A stretch of DNA of 64,000 nt from Planctomycetia bacterium (GTDB taxonomy: Bacteria; Planctomycetota; Phycisphaerae; Phycisphaerales; SM1A02): positions 1 to 64,000 of the forward strand of contig SYGP01000011.1 of NCBI GenBank assembly GCA_005799495.1, read 5' to 3'. The position numbers and the translations under genes are program-made. Below are positions 16,348 to 25,342 of this stretch, in pieces. Under the pieces are notes generated by a model, which was not told where the DNA came from, searched no databases, and saw only the letters and a list, made by a program, of their open reading frames with translations. Position 1 is the first letter of the stretch, and every line of letters begins with the position of its first letter.

Positions 16348-17144
16348 ACAGGTCCAGGCACCGCATCCTTGTGGGGGCTGCCGTGTGTGCGGCGATCATC
16401 TGCATGGGCTGTGACTCACAACAAGCCGCAACTTCGAACGCATCGGTCCAGGAGCCCTTGCCGATCGGGACGACGCAGACCGCCCATGAAGATGATGTGA
16501 TTGCGCCGCTCTACAGCCACGATGATGCGATGAAGTCCACCGCATCGAGTACGCGCACGATGGGGTCCCAAGCAAGTACCGCCATGACGCCTCCCACACA
16601 AGACACGCAGGAAGCTCCTCCTGCGAAGCCGCAGGAAGCCAGGCCAGAGCGCATGACTGGTGCCGAAGAAACGGAAGAGGAGGCGGATTCGACTGATCCG
16701 AAGCGGCGCACATCCATGCCGCAACGACGGGGCTCCACGACCAGCGTTGTCAGGGGTGGTGTACGGAAGGCACTGCCTGTTGCACAGGCCGCGTCCCCAC
16801 TCTTTGGAAAGTGGACTGTCGATGCGGAACGATCATCCAAAGGCTTTGTCACTGCGGACTCCATCTTGTTCCTCGCAGATGGTCGAATGCGCATCTGGAA
16901 GGGTGGAACGCCCGAGGATGGTCGGTGGACGTGGAACTCGAGTGAGGGGATCAAGACTGGGGGCTTGAATGGTGTGCCGTTCACGCTTGGCGACTTCGAT
17001 CAAGAGGCAGGCAATGTCATCATCACGCGAAGCGGTGGTGGTGAGACACAGACCCTTGTCTTGCAGCCCGACCGGTTGTTTGTGGCTCCGCCACCCGTCA
17101 CAACTGGAACACCCCCAGCTCCTCCGACCGCATTCGGAAGGTAA
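16344..17144 (+). CDS. Lipoprotein with low-complexity linker and C-terminal beta domain
   Basis: The protein has 266 residues. The signal peptide ends in the lipobox CMGC (Cys near residue 25). Residues about 30-145 are Thr/Pro/Glu/Arg-rich and disordered-looking. The C-terminal domain (about 150-250) contains FGKWTVDAERSSKGF, LFLADGRMRIWKGG and TLVLQPDRLFV, resembling a lipocalin-like beta sandwich used in many lipoproteins of unknown role. It is translationally coupled to the M48 protease through ATGA, which suggests work in the same envelope-maintenance unit. No enzyme motif is seen. Confidence 0.72.
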   Translation: MNRSRHRILVGAAVCAAIICMGCDSQQAATSNASVQEPLPIGTTQTAHEDDVIAPLYSHDDAMKSTASSTRTMGSQASTAMTPPTQDTQEAPPAKPQEARPERMTGAEETEEEADSTDPKRRTSMPQRRGSTTSVVRGGVRKALPVAQAASPLFGKWTVDAERSSKGFVTADSILFLADGRMRIWKGGTPEDGRWTWNSSEGIKTGGLNGVPFTLGDFDQEAGNVIITRSGGGETQTLVLQPDRLFVAPPPVTTGTPPAPPTAFGR

Positions 17145-17192
17145 AGAGGTGGTCTTGGTCTTGAGCGGGGTGGGAATAGACTTGGGGTGCTG

Positions 17193-18218
17193 ATGAGCTC
17201 TGTTCCGCACATCCCGCAAGATGCCATGGCTCGAACCCTTGCGCGGCATCCACGACCGCTCGGAGGCGATACCCAGCGAACCACAGGTGCGTCCGTGTTC
17301 AGTTTGACGGACCGCATTCTTGGGCAGTCGGATGGGGGAACGACGCATCAACTCGATCTTCGGCGCAAGCCAGATTGGCTGCGGGCTCGGATGCCCGGCG
17401 GAGATGGGTACACGCGCCTTCGGAAGATCATCGATGAAAACAGGCTGCACACCGTCTGCCAAGAGGCAAGTTGCCCCAATATGGGCGAATGTTGGAGTCG
17501 GGGTTCCGCCACCATCATGATTCTCGGCGACACCTGTACGCGATCGTGTGGTTTCTGCAATGTCAAGACTGGGAGGCCGGCTTCCGTCGATCATGATGAG
17601 CCGCGCCGCGTCGCGGAGAGTCTGCGCCTCATGGACCTCCGCCATGTCGTGATCACGAGCGTCAACCGCGACGAGCTGCCTGATGGAGGCGCAGCCATCT
17701 GGGCGGAAACCATCGAACGCGTTCACGACGCGTGTCCGCGCATGAGTGTGGAGGTCCTGGTGGGTGACTTCGGCGGGGATCTCGATGCTGTGCGGGTGGT
17801 GTGTGATGCCAAGCCTGAAATCATCAGCCACAACATGGAAACGGTTCGGCGCATGCACCCCGCCGTTCGCCCACAAGCGAAGTATGAGCGCAGCCTTGCG
17901 GTCCTTTCGGCGTTCAAGGCCAGTGGGTTGATCACCAAGACGGGGATCATGGCTGGGATTGGAGAGCGTGATGATGAGGTGCTCGAACTGATGGATGATG
18001 TTCGCAAGGAATCCAACGCGGACATCCTCACGATTGGTCAGTACCTGCAACCAACCCGCAATCATCTGCCGATCGACCGGTGGGTTCACCCGGATGTGTT
18101 CGCACACTTCAAGAAGGAAGCGCTTGTGCGGGGCTTTCGGGTGTGTGAGAGTGGCCCCCTGGTGCGCAGTTCCTATCACGCGGATGAACAGGCTGCAGCG
18201 CTCGCGGGTGGGAGATAG
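17193..18218 (+). CDS. lipA: Lipoyl synthase
   Basis: LipA is a radical-SAM enzyme that inserts two sulfurs into protein-bound octanoyl groups to make lipoyl cofactor. The auxiliary-cluster cysteines lie in CQEASCPNMGEC (about 91-102), and the radical-SAM cluster cysteines in CTRSCGFC (about 115-122). The C-terminal RSSYHA completes the family set. The protein is about 341 residues and has an N-terminal extension of some 50 residues compared with the E. coli enzyme. ATG 17193 follows a GGGGTG; a GTG at 17187 is also in frame. No lipB lies next to it in this window. Confidence 0.95.
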   Translation: MSSVPHIPQDAMARTLARHPRPLGGDTQRTTGASVFSLTDRILGQSDGGTTHQLDLRRKPDWLRARMPGGDGYTRLRKIIDENRLHTVCQEASCPNMGECWSRGSATIMILGDTCTRSCGFCNVKTGRPASVDHDEPRRVAESLRLMDLRHVVITSVNRDELPDGGAAIWAETIERVHDACPRMSVEVLVGDFGGDLDAVRVVCDAKPEIISHNMETVRRMHPAVRPQAKYERSLAVLSAFKASGLITKTGIMAGIGERDDEVLELMDDVRKESNADILTIGQYLQPTRNHLPIDRWVHPDVFAHFKKEALVRGFRVCESGPLVRSSYHADEQAAALAGGR

Positions 18219-18342
18219 GGTTGCGCAGGGCGATGTTTGGGTGGACAAAAGGGGGCGTCTTTTGGTCCTTTGGACTTGCCTCTGCTCGCGCTCAATCCAA
18301 TGATGTGTGTGTGGGTATTCAGCCCGCGGAAGGAAAGGGACC

Positions 18343-18681
18343 GTGGAATTCAGTCAATCCATTCGATCAGCAATTCGGCGTGCGACGGAACTGGCTCTTG
18401 CGGAAGAACGGCGCGGAGGGGGCCGCACGCAACTGACCTGTCCCGTCGACATTCACTGGCACCATCGCCCTTTCGAGCTGCAGTCCTATGAGGGACTCGA
18501 CTGCAGTGAGACTGGGCTTCGTATTCGCACGCACTCGTTCCTGATGGAGGGACTGACGGGGCGTGCCACATTCTCGCGGGAAGGCGTCGTGGCAATCCGA
18601 ACGGTCGTCATTTCGTGGACGCGCGAATCCACATCCCCTTCGGGTGAGATGATTTGGGAGAGTGGACTCCGACTTCTGTAG
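18343..18681 (+). CDS. PilZ-like small protein
   Basis: GTG 18343 is chosen because an AGGAAAGGG ribosome site stands just before it; an earlier in-frame ATG at 18307 has none. The product has 112 residues. An N-terminal helix is followed by spaced arginines (ERRGGGRTQL) and a beta-rich domain with the D-x-S/C-x-x-G-type turn (GLDCSETGLRIRT), the pattern of PilZ cyclic-di-GMP receptors. The canonical RxxxR spacing is not perfect, so binding is uncertain. A diguanylate cyclase is encoded two kilobases away. Function otherwise unknown. Confidence 0.55.
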   Translation: MEFSQSIRSAIRRATELALAEERRGGGRTQLTCPVDIHWHHRPFELQSYEGLDCSETGLRIRTHSFLMEGLTGRATFSREGVVAIRTVVISWTRESTSPSGEMIWESGLRLL

Positions 18682-18690
18682 GCCACCAAC

Positions 18691-19914
18691 TCACTTCGGC
18701 GGCAGGACGCACCCGCTGACTACTGGTTTCATGGGAAATGCACTGAGGCACTCGCGTAGGTCACGAAGCGTGAGTGCCTGAATGCTCCGCAGTTCATCCT
18801 CGAGCGATCTGTACTCACCCGTCGCGGAGAGTTTCATGCCCAGGCGACGCATGCGGCCCGATGGACTCTCCCCCGCCAACGCGACAGCGGTTGCCACCAT
18901 GCTTCGTGCGCGCGTGAGGTCCGCGTCCGAGAGCGAATCCTGAAGTGCTGCGCACTCCTTCATGAAGATGTCGCTTGCCCGCTCCCTGTCCTCACTCGAA
19001 CACACCACCGCACCGATCACCTGCCCACAGCGGTCATGCCCCTGATGTTCCGTTGTCGCGTGAGCGGCGATGCCGGGTTCCATCAGAGACCAATACAGCC
19101 GAGACCCATCCTGTCCGCCGAGGATGTAGGCGCACATGGATGCGGCGTACCTTCGCTGATCTGACTGATCAGGCCCTGGCCATGCGAACATCATGTACGC
19201 GCGTGTTGCCCGCTTGTCCTCCACGGTGAACTTCGCCTCGTGAGTGATATGGGGCGGGTAGCTCCGCGGGACGCCTGGTGAATTCCACTGCGCGGTCTCC
19301 TCTTCCGCCTTCCGAACCAACGCTTCAAAGTCGATGTTCCCGGCAGCGGCAACCACCGTGTTCGAAGGCGCGTAACGCTCTTGGAAGTAACCCTGCATGG
19401 ATGCGCAGCGCAAGGACTGAATCGACTCAGGCGTACCGAGCACACGAAACCCGAGCGGATGCTCGCCAAAGTAGGCCTCTTGAACGCGCTCATAGACAGT
19501 CCAGAATGGATTGTCCTCGTACATGGCGATCTCCTCGAGGATCACCCCACGCTCTTGATCGAAGTCCTCTTGCCGAAGGGCTGGGCGAAGCAAGTCTGCC
19601 ACCAACCCGAGTGCGTGGAGTGTGTGTTCTGGAACCGTGTGCGCGTGGTACGCCGTCAGTTCGTGTGAAGTGAAGGCGTTGTTCCGGGCGCCGATGCGAT
19701 CGAACGCCTCATTCACTTCGTCGGCACGACGAGTCTTCGATCCCTTGAACATCATGTGTTCGAGAAAGTGGCTGACCCCCATGAGTTCCCGGGGTTCATC
19801 ACGAGTTCCCGTACGGACGAACATTCCCACAGCCGCGCTTGCTGCAGAAGGTGTGACTTCGGCAGCGATCCGAAGTCCGTTGGAAAGCACTGTTTCTTGG
19901 AAGCGAGTCGCCAC
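18691..19914 (-). CDS. M16-family zinc metalloprotease (active-site type)
   Basis: The protein has 407 residues. The inverted zinc motif HFLEH occupies residues 49-53, with Glu 127/128 (VILEEIAMYEDNP) as third ligand, so this copy should be catalytic. The second domain carries FAWPGPDQSDQRRYA and the GSRLYWSLME segment. It resembles the processing peptidases of the PqqL/mitochondrial-beta type. The stop lies 9 bases from that of the PilZ-like gene on the other strand, and the start is 16 bases from the recO stop, so transcription probably comes from recO or beyond. It may pair with the zinc-less M16 protein at 8601-9848. Confidence 0.92.
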   Translation of the reverse strand: MATRFQETVLSNGLRIAAEVTPSAASAAVGMFVRTGTRDEPRELMGVSHFLEHMMFKGSKTRRADEVNEAFDRIGARNNAFTSHELTAYHAHTVPEHTLHALGLVADLLRPALRQEDFDQERGVILEEIAMYEDNPFWTVYERVQEAYFGEHPLGFRVLGTPESIQSLRCASMQGYFQERYAPSNTVVAAAGNIDFEALVRKAEEETAQWNSPGVPRSYPPHITHEAKFTVEDKRATRAYMMFAWPGPDQSDQRRYAASMCAYILGGQDGSRLYWSLMEPGIAAHATTEHQGHDRCGQVIGAVVCSSEDRERASDIFMKECAALQDSLSDADLTRARSMVATAVALAGESPSGRMRRLGMKLSATGEYRSLEDELRSIQALTLRDLRECLSAFPMKPVVSGCVLPPK

Positions 19915-19930
19915 CGAAGAAGTCTAGTCC

Positions 19931-20662
19931 TCAGGTCAGTTCCCCAAACAGTGACAGCATGGTGGGTGGCTGCTCTCCGATGATCTCGCGGATGTACGCA
20001 GCCAGCAGACGATTCGCACGGTGAAGGCTCTCTGGTTCCGTCGTCCCATCCGGAAGGCCACCCTCGCGCTGCAGGGCCTGCAGCAATCGAATGGTTGCCG
20101 GTCGAACCTTCCACACCACTCCCGTCGCCCGCTTGGTGATCTTGCCACCATCATGTGGTGCGAACAATGCCACGTCGCTCTCACCATCCATGTCGCCGAG
20201 TGCGGGTTGCACCCCTGCCTCGTGCAGCATGAGCCACTGAAACTCGAGCAGCAACGATTGTGTGACCTGCTCGGATTGACGACCGCCAATCTGCCGAAGG
20301 AGATTCAGGAGGCCTCGATACATCGCGGCGTGTGGATCATTGGGTGTGGTCAATTGACTCACCAGGTCTGCTGCATAGAACGCGATTCGATTTGCGCTCA
20401 GGCTTGCACGAATCCTGGGGAAGTGATCCTGAAGTTGCCATCCTGTCAGTGTGGCAAGCGTTTGATCGGGCTTGATGAGGAGAGTGCCGCGACCAGCCGT
20501 CAACAGGTCGACTCCCCCAAAGAACCCGCTGCGTTCCCGCCTGGCACCCTTCGCGATGGCTCGCACGACTCCGTGCCTCAGCGTGAGCAATCCCACCGTC
20601 TGGCTTGTCTCTGAATAGTCCCAGTGCCGAATGCAGATTGCATCGTCTTCCGCTGCCGCCAT
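19931..20662 (-). CDS. recO: DNA repair protein RecO
   Basis: RecO anneals single-stranded DNA and loads RecA with RecR. The start at ATG 20662 gives about 243 residues, close to the family norm. It begins with the OB-fold segment AICIRHWDYSETSQTVGLLT, followed by HGVVRAIAKGARRERS, then the helical domain with the AFYAADLVSQLT and LLEFQWLMLHEAGVQPAL stretches. The four-cysteine zinc site found in many RecO proteins is not visible, which occurs in other lineages. It follows the GGDEF gene by 25 bases and precedes the M16 protease gene. Confidence 0.85.
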   Translation of the reverse strand: MAAAEDDAICIRHWDYSETSQTVGLLTLRHGVVRAIAKGARRERSGFFGGVDLLTAGRGTLLIKPDQTLATLTGWQLQDHFPRIRASLSANRIAFYAADLVSQLTTPNDPHAAMYRGLLNLLRQIGGRQSEQVTQSLLLEFQWLMLHEAGVQPALGDMDGESDVALFAPHDGGKITKRATGVVWKVRPATIRLLQALQREGGLPDGTTEPESLHRANRLLAAYIREIIGEQPPTMLSLFGELT

Positions 20663-20687
20663 CACGGCGCCAAGGTACCGATGCGAC

Positions 20688-21611
20688 TCACCTTGCGACG
20701 GGAGTTCTTGCCGCGGCCCTGACGCAGTTCCGGCCGGCTTGTTTCGCGGAATACAGCGCTTGATCCGCCGATGCGCACAACGACTTGACCATCGGTGGTT
20801 GATCACACGAGGAAAGGTCGCTTATGCCAAAACTTGCCGTGATGGTCGCTGATGGCTGCTCGGGCCAGGTCGCGGATTCCAGTTGGTTGCGGTAACGATC
20901 CGTGACGTCGAGTGCCTCGGCAATTGTTGTGTTCGGAAGAATGATCGCGAACTCCTCGCCGCCATATCGGCACGCGATGTCGGTGACTCGACCACTGCTC
21001 AAGATGTTCGCGAATCGCTCGATCACCACATCACCGAAGAGATGACCATACCGGTCGTTTGTCTCCTTGAAGTGGTCGATGTCGGCAAGCACCAAGGTGA
21101 GTGGTCGACCATAGCGGAGTGCTTCCGACAACTCTGCGGTGAGTCGCTGATCGAAATACGTCCTGTTCCACAGTCCACTCAATCCATCGATCTGTGCCTT
21201 CTGGGCCAGAATCGCAATCAGGTGTTGCACACGGAGCGCAGACCTCAGGCGCGCCTTCAGTTCAACGATGTCGAATGGCTTTGAGATGAAATCAACCGCA
21301 CCAAGGTCAAGACCACGAACGCGATTGCCTGGGTCGTTCGCGGCGCTGACGAAAATGACCGCGATGTCCTGGGTCTCTGGATCGGCCTTCAGCCGGCTGA
21401 TGACCTCGAAACCGTCCATGTGCGGCATATCCACGTCGAGCAGAATGACATCTGGCTTCAACTCCTTTGCCATCCGAAGACCTTCGGGGGAGCCTGTCGC
21501 AGAGTGCATCTCGATCCGCTCATTCTGCAAACGAAGTCGCAGCAGACGGTGGATCAACTCCGAATCATCGATCGCGAGCAGCTTCGGCACGGATGGCTGC
21601 ATCATCATCAT
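20688..21611 (-). CDS. Response regulator with diguanylate cyclase output (PleD-like)
   Basis: The protein has 307 residues. A receiver domain occupies about residues 9-125, with acidic pocket D15/D16, phosphoacceptor D59 and the conserved Lys in ISKPFD. A GGDEF domain follows (about 140-300) with signature GGEEF, and the inhibitory-site RVTD lies five residues before it. It should make cyclic di-GMP from two GTP when phosphorylated, with product feedback. No partner histidine kinase is in the window. The start is a run of four ATGs. Expected location is the cytoplasm. Confidence 0.93.
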   Translation of the reverse strand: MMMMQPSVPKLLAIDDSELIHRLLRLRLQNERIEMHSATGSPEGLRMAKELKPDVILLDVDMPHMDGFEVISRLKADPETQDIAVIFVSAANDPGNRVRGLDLGAVDFISKPFDIVELKARLRSALRVQHLIAILAQKAQIDGLSGLWNRTYFDQRLTAELSEALRYGRPLTLVLADIDHFKETNDRYGHLFGDVVIERFANILSSGRVTDIACRYGGEEFAIILPNTTIAEALDVTDRYRNQLESATWPEQPSATITASFGISDLSSCDQPPMVKSLCASADQALYSAKQAGRNCVRAAARTPVAR

Positions 21612-21812
21612 GTGTTGTCAACCCCACTCACAATGCTCTCATTTCCTGTCATGCTCCGACCGATCACTGGTGAAAAACTTCCTTCCGCCTCCATGCCACA
21701 AGATGCGTTCCCCCGTGGATGAAGGCAAGTCGCGTGTGGGTGTTTCGTGGTCGCCACGCTTGTAGTATCGCCACAGCGAGCCCGGTGAACGGATTTTCGC
21801 CAGAACCCCCCA

Positions 21813-22760
21813 ATGACTCCGCGACAAGCTCCCCGCGACGGACAGATTGGATTCCTCTACTTCCCGCCGATTCGGGTGCAGGGAATCTCCATCGCTGGAG
21901 AACAAACCGCCATTTCCATCCCGGAGTACGACATCGCGTTTGATATTGGGTTGTGCCCACGCCCCATCCTGAGCGCCCCGATCGTTGCGCTTTCACACAC
22001 GCACATGGACCATATTGCTGGGCTGCCCTACTACTTCAGCCAGCGTTTCTTCCAAAAAATGGCGACGGGCACCTGTTATTGCCCTTTTGAGATGGCGGAT
22101 CCCATCCGCGAGATGATGCGATCTTGGATCGCGCTCGAACGCCAGGAGACACCCCACAATGTCGTCGGGATGCATCCGGGTGATGAGGTTGAAGTCAAGC
22201 CGGGCATCTACCTGAGGGCTCATGCTTCGAGCCACACCATCCCAAGCCTTGGGTATGCGCTGGTGGAAAGACGCAAGAAGTTGCGTGCCGATCTTGTTGG
22301 CATCTCTCAGGATGATCTGCGGGACCGTCGCATGCGAGGCGAGGAGATCACGCAGACCGTTGAGGTGCCGCTGGTTGCCTACTCCGGCGACACAGAGCCC
22401 GCGCCCTTTCTCTTCCATGATGACTTCACGAACGCTCGGATCGTCATTTGTGAATGCACCTTCTACGACCGCGAGCACCGCGATCGCGCGAAGATTGGTA
22501 AACATCTCCACGTCGAGGACCTTCGTCCTCTCCTTGCAGCATGGAAGGCTGAACATGTGGTGGTTGTGCATGCTTCGCGGCGCACACTGCTGTCGTTTGC
22601 ACGCGAACGACTTGCTGCCGTTGTCGGTGATCGCGCCGAAGACTCTGTGCATCTCCTGATGGACTTCAAGACGAATCGCAAGAGACTCGAACAACAGTCG
22701 CTGCAGTTTGACTCCGTTGTCGGTGATGCAGAGAGCACTGAAACCTCAGACGCTGGTTGA
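21813..22760 (+). CDS. Metallo-beta-lactamase-fold hydrolase, ribonuclease-Z-like
   Basis: The protein has 315 residues. The zinc-binding motif HTHMDH lies at residues 62-67, with further ligands expected in SSHTIPS (about 140), YSGDTEP (about 193) and VVHASRR (about 252). The early FDIGLCPRP and the long insertion between motifs resemble tRNase Z relatives that act on RNA 3' ends. Some members of the group hydrolyse other phosphodiesters, so the substrate is not certain. It lies 54 bases upstream of dnaA in the same direction and may be cotranscribed. The 200 bases before it contain only a short CGTGG/CCACG hairpin (21746-21758). Confidence 0.78.
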   Translation: MTPRQAPRDGQIGFLYFPPIRVQGISIAGEQTAISIPEYDIAFDIGLCPRPILSAPIVALSHTHMDHIAGLPYYFSQRFFQKMATGTCYCPFEMADPIREMMRSWIALERQETPHNVVGMHPGDEVEVKPGIYLRAHASSHTIPSLGYALVERRKKLRADLVGISQDDLRDRRMRGEEITQTVEVPLVAYSGDTEPAPFLFHDDFTNARIVICECTFYDREHRDRAKIGKHLHVEDLRPLLAAWKAEHVVVVHASRRTLLSFARERLAAVVGDRAEDSVHLLMDFKTNRKRLEQQSLQFDSVVGDAESTETSDAG

Positions 22761-22790
22761 CCATCTGCCAATCGTGTCTTATGTTGGAAC

Positions 22791-22808
22791 GTCCCGCTTC
22801 GGTGGGAC
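22791..22808 (+). promoter_or_regulatory. UUCG-capped hairpin before the dnaA start
   Basis: GTCCCGC (22791-22797) and GTGGGAC (22802-22808) form a seven-pair stem, one pair being G-U, closed by a C(UUCG)G tetraloop, the most stable loop type. It ends six bases before ATG 22815. The only Shine-Dalgarno-like purines nearby (GGTGGGA) lie inside its right arm, so folding would hide them. Confidence 0.55.
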
Positions 22809-22814
22809 CTCCTC

Positions 22815-24173
22815 ATGTCGAAGGCCTCCCCAGCACTCCCTGACATCAAGTCGTTGATCGACGACTATCTCCGACGACATCACCCTGATATCTGCAGACA
22901 CTGGTTCCACGAGATCTCCATCGCTTCCGTGGCGGGTGGTTGTGTTTCACTGCGAGTGCCAGAGCGTGTCCACCGCCAGTATCTCCAGCGATCGTGTCTC
23001 GCCGCATTCACCGAGGCGGCCCAAGCCGCAACGGGCAAGTTGGTCGCCGTGAAATTCGTCGGCGATGCGGATGAGGCTCCGGCACGATCATCCTCGCAGC
23101 CCGGCGTGGGCAACGCCCCGAGTGATCTTGATGAACAACTCACGCTCTCGCCGGACTACACATTTGAGTCCTTCGTCGTGGGGCCGGGAAACCGCCTTGT
23201 GCACGCAGCTGCGATCGCCGTTGGATCCAATCCTGGACGCGCCTACAACCCACTCTTTGTCCATGGTGGTGTTGGTCTTGGGAAAACGCATGTGCTGCAG
23301 TCCATTTGCCAGGTCATCCTGCGGCAACGACCACAGTCACGGATTGGGTACGTGTCGTGCCAGTCATTTTCCGAGATGTTCATGGCCTGTGTGAAGGCTG
23401 GTCGCATGCAGGACTTCCGCCACCGCTTCCGCAACCTGGACATGTTGGTGGTGGACGACATTCATTTTCTCTCGAAACGCGAACAGAGCCAGGAAGAGTT
23501 CTTCCACACATTCAACTCGCTGTACCAAGCGGGCAAGCAGATCGTGCTCTCCTCGGATGCGTCACCCAACGACATTCCAGATCTTGAGGAGCGCCTCGTC
23601 AGCCGTTTCAACTGCGGGCTTGTCGCTCGGATGGATAGACCCTGTTATGAGACTCGCGTTGCGATCCTGAAGTCGAAGGCCGCGCTCGTCGGGGTCCAGG
23701 TTCCCGAAGAGATCTGTTCTTACATTGCCGCCCGCATCGATACCAACATCCGAGAGCTTGAAGGCTGTCTCACGAAGGTGCGTTGTTTCGCTCTCGCGAA
23801 CGACCGAACGATCGACCTTGATTTGACCAAGGAAGCCCTCGCCGACGACAGCTTCGGTGTTTCATCGTCGGCCCAGCCGTCCATCCAAACCATCGCCGAG
23901 GCCGTGACTCGGTACTACGACGTCCGTCTCTCTGACCTCCTTTCGAAACGGCGGCACAAGTCCATCTCTGTTCCCAGGCAGATGTGCATGTGGCTTGCGC
24001 GCAAGCACACGCGCTACAGCCTCGAAGAGATTGGTGGCTACTTCGGTGGTCGTGATCACACGACTGTGCTGCACGCTGTCCGCAACATTGGAAAGCGCAA
24101 GGATTCAGACCCCGAACTCGCCAACGCGGTCCATCGGATCGAGGGTGTCTTCGTTCGTCCCACAAGTCGCTGA
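22815..24173 (+). CDS. dnaA: Chromosomal replication initiator DnaA
   Basis: The protein has 452 residues. Domain I is about 1-85 and the linker about 86-110. The AAA+ domain follows, with Walker A GGVGLGKTH (151-159), Walker B VVDDIHFL (about 212-219) and the arginine finger region RLVSRFNCGL. The C-terminal DNA-binding domain ends in RDHTTVLHA, the DnaA-box recognition signature. It binds DnaA boxes and opens oriC. The gene is followed by mutM on the other strand rather than by dnaN, a separation known in planctomycetes. A hairpin covers the ribosome site, and DnaA-box-like sequences lie in the gap downstream. Confidence 0.96.
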   Translation: MSKASPALPDIKSLIDDYLRRHHPDICRHWFHEISIASVAGGCVSLRVPERVHRQYLQRSCLAAFTEAAQAATGKLVAVKFVGDADEAPARSSSQPGVGNAPSDLDEQLTLSPDYTFESFVVGPGNRLVHAAAIAVGSNPGRAYNPLFVHGGVGLGKTHVLQSICQVILRQRPQSRIGYVSCQSFSEMFMACVKAGRMQDFRHRFRNLDMLVVDDIHFLSKREQSQEEFFHTFNSLYQAGKQIVLSSDASPNDIPDLEERLVSRFNCGLVARMDRPCYETRVAILKSKAALVGVQVPEEICSYIAARIDTNIRELEGCLTKVRCFALANDRTIDLDLTKEALADDSFGVSSSAQPSIQTIAEAVTRYYDVRLSDLLSKRRHKSISVPRQMCMWLARKHTRYSLEEIGGYFGGRDHTTVLHAVRNIGKRKDSDPELANAVHRIEGVFVRPTSR

Positions 24174-24432
24174 CCGTTCGGTTGTGCGTGGGCACTTGGT
24201 GGAAAACCTGTCCTCCTGCTTCGCCCCCGTTCGCTGGCTTCGGTCTGGCGGCAGGGGTTTCGGGGTGTCCTCCACTGCACTTCGACGACGGTTATCGCTT
24301 TGCGAATGCGAATCGACATGTTGTTGGACCTGCGCCGTTGCGGTAAGTGCCTTTCGGATGGTGGTTTGTGGTGTTTGGATCGTGTTTCTCCACAATCAGT
24401 CAACACAACCACTGTGATGATGATGATTCTTT
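24174..24432. other. Gap between dnaA and mutM, possible origin region
   Basis: This 259-base gap has no gene. It holds TTCTCCACA at 24386-24394 (one mismatch to the TTATCCACA box) and GGTGGAAAA at 24198-24206 (reverse strand TTTTCCACC, two mismatches). A weaker TGTGGGGA lies at 24443-24450, inside the end of mutM. The stretch from about 24370 to 24440 is richer in A/T and T-rich runs than its surroundings. This is suggestive of oriC but far from a clear cluster of boxes. Confidence 0.3.
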
Positions 24433-25308
24433 CTATTCATCCTGTGGGGACTTTATTCGCCTGCTCTGGCAAGTCGGACACCACACGGATGCCCTTCCGC
24501 CAAGCCTTTGCCCACGAAGGGTTGTGCCACACACACAGCAGGACAAACCCTTCCGTCCATACACCAGGTGGGCGACTCGATACGAGCCGACGACGCCTTT
24601 CGGAGAGCAGAAGTCCCGCAGGGTTGAGCCGCCGTGTTCGATCGCCGAGAGCAGCACCGCCCGAAGCGAAAGAGCAAGTCGATCGATCTGTGCTCGTGTC
24701 AATCGAGACCCGATCACCTGTGGATGGAGCCCTGCTCGAAAGAGCGCCTCATCCGCATAGATGTTTCCAACGCCAGCCAAGATGCTTTGATCGAGGAGAC
24801 AGGTTTTCACCGGCACACGCTTCAACCGCAAGCAACCATGGAGATCATCCGAATCGACAGAGAGGGCGTCTGGTCCAAGTCGCTGCCAATGAGCATCGAG
24901 CTGGTGTTGATCACGGCAAGGAATGACAGACCCGAAACGCCGAGCATCCCGAAAGGCGAGGGATGTTCCGTCGCTGAGGGACCAGCGAACATGCACATGA
25001 TCCTTCTTCGACGAGAGAGCGTCGCCCGACAAGACCTGTCCACTCATGCCAAGGCGAACGATCAACAGGCGTCCATCTCGCGCACCAATCGCCAACTGTT
25101 TGCCTTTACGAAGGACGCGGTCGACGACACAGCCATCGAGCAGACGATCTGCCGGCACAGGAGACGCTCGCCCCCTTCGCTGTCCTCGAGGGTGCGCGAT
25201 GGAACCAACGATGTCCGAACGGCTGATGTGGTCGACCCGCATCTCCCTTCCGACAAGGATGTCCTCCAATCCGCGTCGAATGCACTCCACCTCGGGCAAT
25301 TCAGGCAT
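24433..25308 (-). CDS. mutM: Formamidopyrimidine-DNA glycosylase
   Basis: MutM (Fpg) excises 8-oxoguanine and other oxidised purines and nicks the site. The 291-residue protein begins with the invariant MPELPEVE, whose Pro2 is the Schiff-base nucleophile and Glu3 the catalytic acid. It has the helix-two-turn-helix segment around LLDQSILAGVGNIYADE (about 180) and a C-terminal zinc finger with cysteine pairs CCVCG and CPTC. It is convergent with dnaA and divergent from the MoxR operon, 34 bases separating the start codons. Confidence 0.94.
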   Translation of the reverse strand: MPELPEVECIRRGLEDILVGREMRVDHISRSDIVGSIAHPRGQRRGRASPVPADRLLDGCVVDRVLRKGKQLAIGARDGRLLIVRLGMSGQVLSGDALSSKKDHVHVRWSLSDGTSLAFRDARRFGSVIPCRDQHQLDAHWQRLGPDALSVDSDDLHGCLRLKRVPVKTCLLDQSILAGVGNIYADEALFRAGLHPQVIGSRLTRAQIDRLALSLRAVLLSAIEHGGSTLRDFCSPKGVVGSYRVAHLVYGRKGLSCCVCGTTLRGQRLGGRASVWCPTCQSRRIKSPQDE

Positions 25309-25342
25309 GGACCAACCCTATACTTCGATCGCGAATCCCGCC

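Noticed and set aside
24300-25300. Plus-strand frames across mutM
   Set aside because: Low-complexity Arg/Ser/His translations opposite a certain gene.
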